64,000 nt of DNA from an uncultured Draconibacterium sp. Its GTDB lineage: Bacteria; Bacteroidota; Bacteroidia; Bacteroidales; Prolixibacteraceae. Location of the stretch: positions 3,388,001 to 3,452,000 of the forward strand of contig NZ_OY775906.1 of NCBI RefSeq assembly GCF_963675065.1. The letters run 5' to 3'. Both the position numbers and the translations under genes were made by a program. The notes beneath the pieces were generated by a model, which saw only the letters and a list, made by a program, of their open reading frames with translations, was not told the DNA's origin and searched no databases. Positions 60,475 through 64,000 of the stretch are shown here, one piece after another. Position 1 is the stretch's first letter. The number at the start of each line of letters is the position of its first letter.

Positions 60475-61766
60475 TTTTTATGGCCGTTTTTTCTGTGTTG
60501 AATGCACAGCAAAAATGGAATTTTGCAGAAGTAGATAAAAAGTCGTACGAGCTTTTTCAACAAAAAAAGTGGAAAGAACTGATTGAATTTAACGATAAAG
60601 CCTGCGAAAAAGGAATCGAATATTTTAACCTGCAGGCCCGGACAGGTATCGCATGGTTCAATCTTGGGAAATACCGAAAAGCCAGCAACTGGTTCTTTAA
60701 AGCCTGGGAAAACGACCAGCATTTGGAGTGGCTGCAGGAGTACCTGTATTATAGTTTGGTGTATTCGGGAAGATATACAGAAGCCAGCAAAATGGCAGTG
60801 GATTTTACCAATGGACTGCAACAAAAAATCAATTTTCAGAAAATGAAACCTCTGCGGATAGCTGCAGAAGTAGGTTACAGCTGGAATCCTGATTTTGACC
60901 AGCTTTTAGGAAGCAATATGGATGTTGATTTAGAAGTTGGCAAGAATTACGGAGAGGCTTTCTTTTTAAAGAACTACCATTTTGAATCGGTGGATTACAG
61001 TCATCAAATTGCACCGGGAGTAATACTAAATCATAATCTCACGCATATTGGAATTGACAAAATGGAGCAACTTTATTGGGGGGCACGTTATAATTCCCAG
61101 ATCGATGTAAAACAGAATCAATACTTTCTGAATCCGATATTTACACTGGGGAAATGGTATGTTTCGCCTTCCGCAAATGTTGTCTGGGGTAAATCAGGAT
61201 TAACTCTGGGCAATTATGATCCAAATACCTTTTATACCTCAAGCTACAAGTTTTCCGATTTTATTTTTACCACTTCGACCTGGACCAACTGGGGAAATTT
61301 TTCGCCGGGTGCCGAAATCAACTTTGCCACCATTGCCGACGTGAGACTAACGCAAGCCTCCACATGGCTAACCTGGTATCCGCTATCGAACAATAAGCTT
61401 TATTTAACTCCGCGTATTTACTTCAAAAGTGATGATGAAAACAGTTTTGGATACAACACTTTTGAAATTTCCGGGGGATTTCAATTGGGGCAGCTTCATT
61501 TTTATGGAAATTACCTGAACGGAGAAATGAAAAACTTAATTGAGTCGGGGGGTTATGTTATTGCCAACTTCCCGGGTCGTTCATCCCGAAAATATATGGG
61601 AAGTATTTATTTCCCTTTTGCTAAAAGGTACCAGTTTGTAGTGCGCTATCTGAATCAAGATGTAACCGAGAGATACCGGGTGTACCAGGATGCCAACCTT
61701 TTTAATGAGAGAGAATACAGTTACATAAAACATACAATTACAGCAGGAATATCATGGAAATTTTAA
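60447..61766 (+). CDS. TPR plus outer-membrane beta-barrel protein (YaiO-like)
   Basis: This 439-residue protein has a signal peptide (residues 1-20, ending VLNAQ). A TPR-like region lies at about residues 25-130 (LQARTGIAWFNLGKYRKASN), and a beta-barrel of about 14-16 strands at residues 140-439 ends AGISWKF. The layout is that of YaiO-family outer-membrane proteins. The gene overlaps the urea-transporter/peptidase gene by 28 bp and the next TPR gene by 13 bp, so it belongs to the same unit. It may be the outer-membrane exit or docking part of the system. Confidence 0.75.
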   Translation: MSKRIGIAIIFMAVFSVLNAQQKWNFAEVDKKSYELFQQKKWKELIEFNDKACEKGIEYFNLQARTGIAWFNLGKYRKASNWFFKAWENDQHLEWLQEYLYYSLVYSGRYTEASKMAVDFTNGLQQKINFQKMKPLRIAAEVGYSWNPDFDQLLGSNMDVDLEVGKNYGEAFFLKNYHFESVDYSHQIAPGVILNHNLTHIGIDKMEQLYWGARYNSQIDVKQNQYFLNPIFTLGKWYVSPSANVVWGKSGLTLGNYDPNTFYTSSYKFSDFIFTTSTWTNWGNFSPGAEINFATIADVRLTQASTWLTWYPLSNNKLYLTPRIYFKSDDENSFGYNTFEISGGFQLGQLHFYGNYLNGEMKNLIESGGYVIANFPGRSSRKYMGSIYFPFAKRYQFVVRYLNQDVTERYRVYQDANLFNEREYSYIKHTITAGISWKF

Positions 61767-62380
61767 GAAATAAATTATTTGCCTTTTTGCTTTTTGCGGC
61801 AACGGCAACTAACGTTTTTGCACAGGCAAATCAGGAAGCTCTGGAAACCGCTTTCAAAAAAAGTTATGAATTTGAAAACAAGGGCGATTTTTCTGCTGCA
61901 ATGGATCCTTTAAAAAAAATATTCGATGAGTCGTCGTATGAGATTAACCTGCGTTTGGGTTGGCTCAACTACAACGCCGGGCTTTTTGACGAATCGATTA
62001 TTTTTTATGCCAACGCACAAAAACTGAAACCCTATGCAGAAGAGCCACGTTTTGGAGTGATCCTTCCGCTGGCTGCGCTGGGGAGATGGAATGAGGTTAT
62101 CGATCTTTACAATAAAATACTGGAGATTAGTCCAAATAATACAGTAGCCATGTATCGACTAGGTTTGGTTTACTACGGAAGAAAAGATTACAAAAAGGCT
62201 TATCCTCTGTTTAAAAAGGTGGTCGACCTCTATCCATTTGGCTACGACGGATTATTGATGCTGGGCTGGACCTCTTATTTCCTTGGAAACTACAACCAGG
62301 CAAAAGTACTGTTCAACAAAGTTAAACTATACAGTCCCAACGATGCTTCGGCAAACGAGGGTTTAATGCTAATCAAGTAA
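61754..62380 (+). CDS. Secreted TPR protein
   Basis: This 208-residue protein has a signal peptide (ending TNVFAQ) and at least four tetratricopeptide repeats, for example LGLVYYGRKDYKKAYPLFKK and LGWTSYFLGNYNQAKVLFNK. It overlaps the beta-barrel gene by 13 bp and ends the six-gene operon. It probably works as a periplasmic scaffold with the preceding TPR/beta-barrel protein. A strong terminator follows. Confidence 0.85.
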   Translation: MEILRNKLFAFLLFAATATNVFAQANQEALETAFKKSYEFENKGDFSAAMDPLKKIFDESSYEINLRLGWLNYNAGLFDESIIFYANAQKLKPYAEEPRFGVILPLAALGRWNEVIDLYNKILEISPNNTVAMYRLGLVYYGRKDYKKAYPLFKKVVDLYPFGYDGLLMLGWTSYFLGNYNQAKVLFNKVKLYSPNDASANEGLMLIK

Positions 62381-62422
62381 AAGATGTAATCTATTACAGT
62401 TAGTTATCTGCCCAATTAGCAT

Positions 62423-62462
62423 AAAAAAGCTGTGTATCTATTCAGAAATACACAGCTTTTTT
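62423..62462. terminator. Strong bidirectional terminator
   Basis: ataaaaaagctgtgtat and atacacagctttttta form a long perfect stem with A- and T-runs on either side. It separates the operon ending at 62380 from the convergent DUF2202 gene. Confidence 0.88.
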
Positions 62463-62550
62463 AATGATTACTATATTGAATTACAAAATTCTACAGCTCA
62501 GAAACCGGTAATAAGGTGAAACCAACAGCTACTTGTTTTAGGTTTGCTGT

Positions 62551-63210
62551 TTACCTATTTCTGCAATTGGCACCGCCTTTGTTACGCGCGCCACAAACTC
62601 TTTGTCTCATTTGGTTTCCGTTGCAACCGGGTTGTTGCTTAATCTCAACAATCTCAAAGTAAGTTTCAGGCGATATAACTTTAGGCGTATACTCTTTATC
62701 GCGAAACGATAAGTTTCGGGTAAATGCACGGATATGGTTTTCCGAACCCCACAGCAGGTTTTCGTAAACTGTTGCAATTTGGGCTTCAGGTTTTTCTTCA
62801 AGTAACTCCTGCAGATCTTTAATATCCACTTCTTCGATAAAAGCACCAACCTCGAGTGCTGCCACCAACGACTCTGATCCTTTTGCAACCAGAGAATCAT
62901 AAATCTCTGCTAATTCTTTATTTCTGAATTTTCCGGGTTCTTCATAAGCCGGATCTTCCAGGTCATAAGATTCCAGCAGAAAACCTATTGCCTCGAAATG
63001 ACGGGATTCGCTGCGGGCGATATTACTGAACGGCCTTAATTGCCATTTCTCGAAAAGTACTGTGTAAACATCGTGTGCAAGCTTTTCTTCCTCTCGCATT
63101 AACTGTAATCCTGCCTTTTCGTTTTCGGTTAAAGGATTTGCAAATGAATAGTTAAGGCCTATAAAAAGCGTAAGCAACATTAGTGCTGAATTAAACTTTA
63201 ATGTCTTCAT
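62551..63210 (-). CDS. DUF2202 ferritin-like secreted protein
   Basis: This 219-residue protein has a signal peptide (residues 1-24, ending SYSFA). The helical DUF2202 domain has the repeated motif REEEKLAHDVYTVLFEKW and further Glu/His motifs (SESRHFEAIGFLLE, SENHIRAFTRNL), as in ferritin-like four-helix bundles. Metal binding is likely, but the role is unknown. The C-terminal tail holds Cys residues in PGCNGNQMRQRVCGARNKGG and CRNR. A paralogue follows upstream at 63343. Confidence 0.88.
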   Translation of the reverse strand: MKTLKFNSALMLLTLFIGLNYSFANPLTENEKAGLQLMREEEKLAHDVYTVLFEKWQLRPFSNIARSESRHFEAIGFLLESYDLEDPAYEEPGKFRNKELAEIYDSLVAKGSESLVAALEVGAFIEEVDIKDLQELLEEKPEAQIATVYENLLWGSENHIRAFTRNLSFRDKEYTPKVISPETYFEIVEIKQQPGCNGNQMRQRVCGARNKGGANCRNR

Positions 63211-63261
63211 CTTTAAGTATTTTTAGTTACTGTTTTGACACCGGGAAGACGAAAAACTTGT

Positions 63262-63295
63262 GCAAAAAAAAAGCCCCGGATTAAAATCCGGAGCT
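63262..63295 (-). terminator. Intrinsic terminator between the DUF2202 genes
   Basis: On the minus strand the arms agctccggatt and aatccggggct pair with one mismatch and end in a long T-run, 48 bp after the stop of the gene at 63343. The two paralogues are therefore separate transcripts. Confidence 0.82.
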
Positions 63296-63342
63296 CTCCC
63301 AATTTCATAAATCTTTTTTATGAAGTTTTCATCGTCCCTGTG

Positions 63343-64000
63343 TCAGAAATTAGGCCCGATTCCGTCGCAAACACCGGTTCCGGGAACAAATGTGCTGCTG
63401 TTGTCGCTATTGTCGTCGTCCGAATTACCACTTAGAATTTCTCCATATTCTTCCTGCGAGATAACTGTTGGTGTATAGCTCTCGCCCATTCCGTTTAAAA
63501 CAGCGGAAAAAGCTCTCAGGTGAAATGTAGATCCACGCAACAGGTTACCATAAACCCGCTTTAGCGTTTCATTTTCTGTTGATTCAATTAATTCCGCCAA
63601 ATCGGCAATATCGTATTCTTCGATAAACGCACCGACTTTCAGTGCCTCTGCCACGCTTCCATTTCCCTGGCCGGTTAGTTGTGCAAAAAGCGATTTAAAT
63701 GTTTCGTTCGTATAATTTCCTACACCTTCTATGTAAGGATCCTCCAGTCCGAAACCATTAATTAAGTACAAAATCGCTGATGTATGTGCTGTTTCGCTTT
63801 TCGAGATATTATTAAATACCGGAAGACCATGAGTTGCATAGAGCGTTACATAAACATCGTGCGCAAACTTCTCCTCTTCGCGCATCAGCAATAGTCCTTC
63901 AATTTCTTCATCGTTTAAGACCACTGAGAAATTACAGCTGTCGCCCAACAAAGCTGTTATTTCTGAACTTTTTACTTCTTCGCTGGCCATAATTTCTTCA
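63343..64000 (-). CDS. DUF2202 ferritin-like protein, 5' end cut by the window
   Basis: The frame runs to the right window edge; the first Met at 63990 gives MASEEVKSSEITALL, which has no signal peptide, so the true start and signal probably lie outside. The DUF2202 motifs REEEKFAHDVYVTLYATHG, SETAHTSAILYLING and STFHLRAFSAVL match the paralogue at 62551. The tail is Asp/Ser-rich (SDDDNSDNSS) and ends CDGIGPNF. Function unknown. Confidence 0.85.
   Translation of the reverse strand, partial: EEIMASEEVKSSEITALLGDSCNFSVVLNDEEIEGLLLMREEEKFAHDVYVTLYATHGLPVFNNISKSETAHTSAILYLINGFGLEDPYIEGVGNYTNETFKSLFAQLTGQGNGSVAEALKVGAFIEEYDIADLAELIESTENETLKRVYGNLLRGSTFHLRAFSAVLNGMGESYTPTVISQEEYGEILSGNSDDDNSDNSSTFVPGTGVCDGIGPNF

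Noticed and set aside
1..64000. CRISPR array, insertion sequence, prophage, rRNA or tRNA genes
   Set aside because: No regularly spaced direct repeats with unique spacers, no transposase or integrase reading frame, and no rRNA/tRNA signature were seen.

Overview
The window is bacterial and comes from a Bacteroidota chromosome, most likely Bacteroidia/Marinilabiliales-like. The evidence is several TonB-dependent receptors with N-terminal carboxypeptidase-like domains, a DUF4249 lipoprotein, promoters of the TTG/TAnnTTTG type, almost no Shine-Dalgarno sequences, LytTR two-component pairs, and many lipoproteins and DUF2202/DUF1080 proteins. I saw no rRNA, tRNA, CRISPR array, phage or insertion-sequence gene.

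Layout. 1-5.3 kb: 3' part of a TonB-dependent receptor, a periplasmic TPR protein and a LytS/LytTR-type two-component pair. 5.4-6.4 kb: an AT-rich seven-repeat propeller lipoprotein. 6.9-8.8 kb: agmatine to putrescine genes (aguA, aguB), divergent from a lipoprotein acetolactate decarboxylase and a VOC protein. 10.5-13.8 kb: a tightly overlapping operon with a LolA-like protein, a secreted YidD-like protein and two paralogous TPR/'PGSG' membrane proteins, next to a TM2 protein. 14.3-18.8 kb: a thymidylate-synthase-like protein with Ser where the catalytic Cys is expected, then a DUF4249/TonB receptor pair. 19-23.8 kb: a Tat-exported Gfo/Idh/MocA oxidoreductase and a HEAT plus double-DUF1080 protein, probably for keto-sugar/glycoside breakdown. 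23.9-30.7 kb: housekeeping genes (methyltransferase, phnA-like, trpS, ybaK, trpB2 behind a Trp-codon leader peptide, lplA). 30.9-33.5 kb: small secreted proteins and a membrane-tethered LuxR-type regulator.

33.7-51.7 kb is a phosphate-starvation island: a TonB receptor and duplicated beta-helix lipoprotein, then (all on the minus strand) oprP-like porin, pstS, pstC, pstA, pstB, phoU, phoB and phoR, a PiT-DUF47 fusion transporter, and a divergent second histidine kinase/regulator pair. Heptamers spaced 11 bp apart (ATTACAA N4 ATTACAA), built like a PHO box, lie upstream of the porin and also upstream of the TonB receptor/beta-helix pair. This suggests that the pair imports a phosphorus source.

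51.7-55.3 kb carries a PAP2-like membrane protein, rpoN and asnS. 55.6-62.4 kb is the most unusual part: six tightly packed or overlapping genes for a PqqD-like RiPP-recognition protein, a CarB-like ATP-grasp enzyme, a PLP decarboxylase-family enzyme whose N-terminus looks like a lasso-type RiPP leader (YxxPxI...), a urea-transporter/M23-peptidase fusion, a TPR/beta-barrel outer-membrane protein and a secreted TPR protein. Its function is unknown to me; it looks like a peptide- or amino-acid-modification and envelope system. The window ends with two DUF2202 ferritin-like proteins, the last running off the edge.

Intergenic regions carry several hairpin-rich dispersed elements and short degenerate tandem-word tracts placed right after stop codons.
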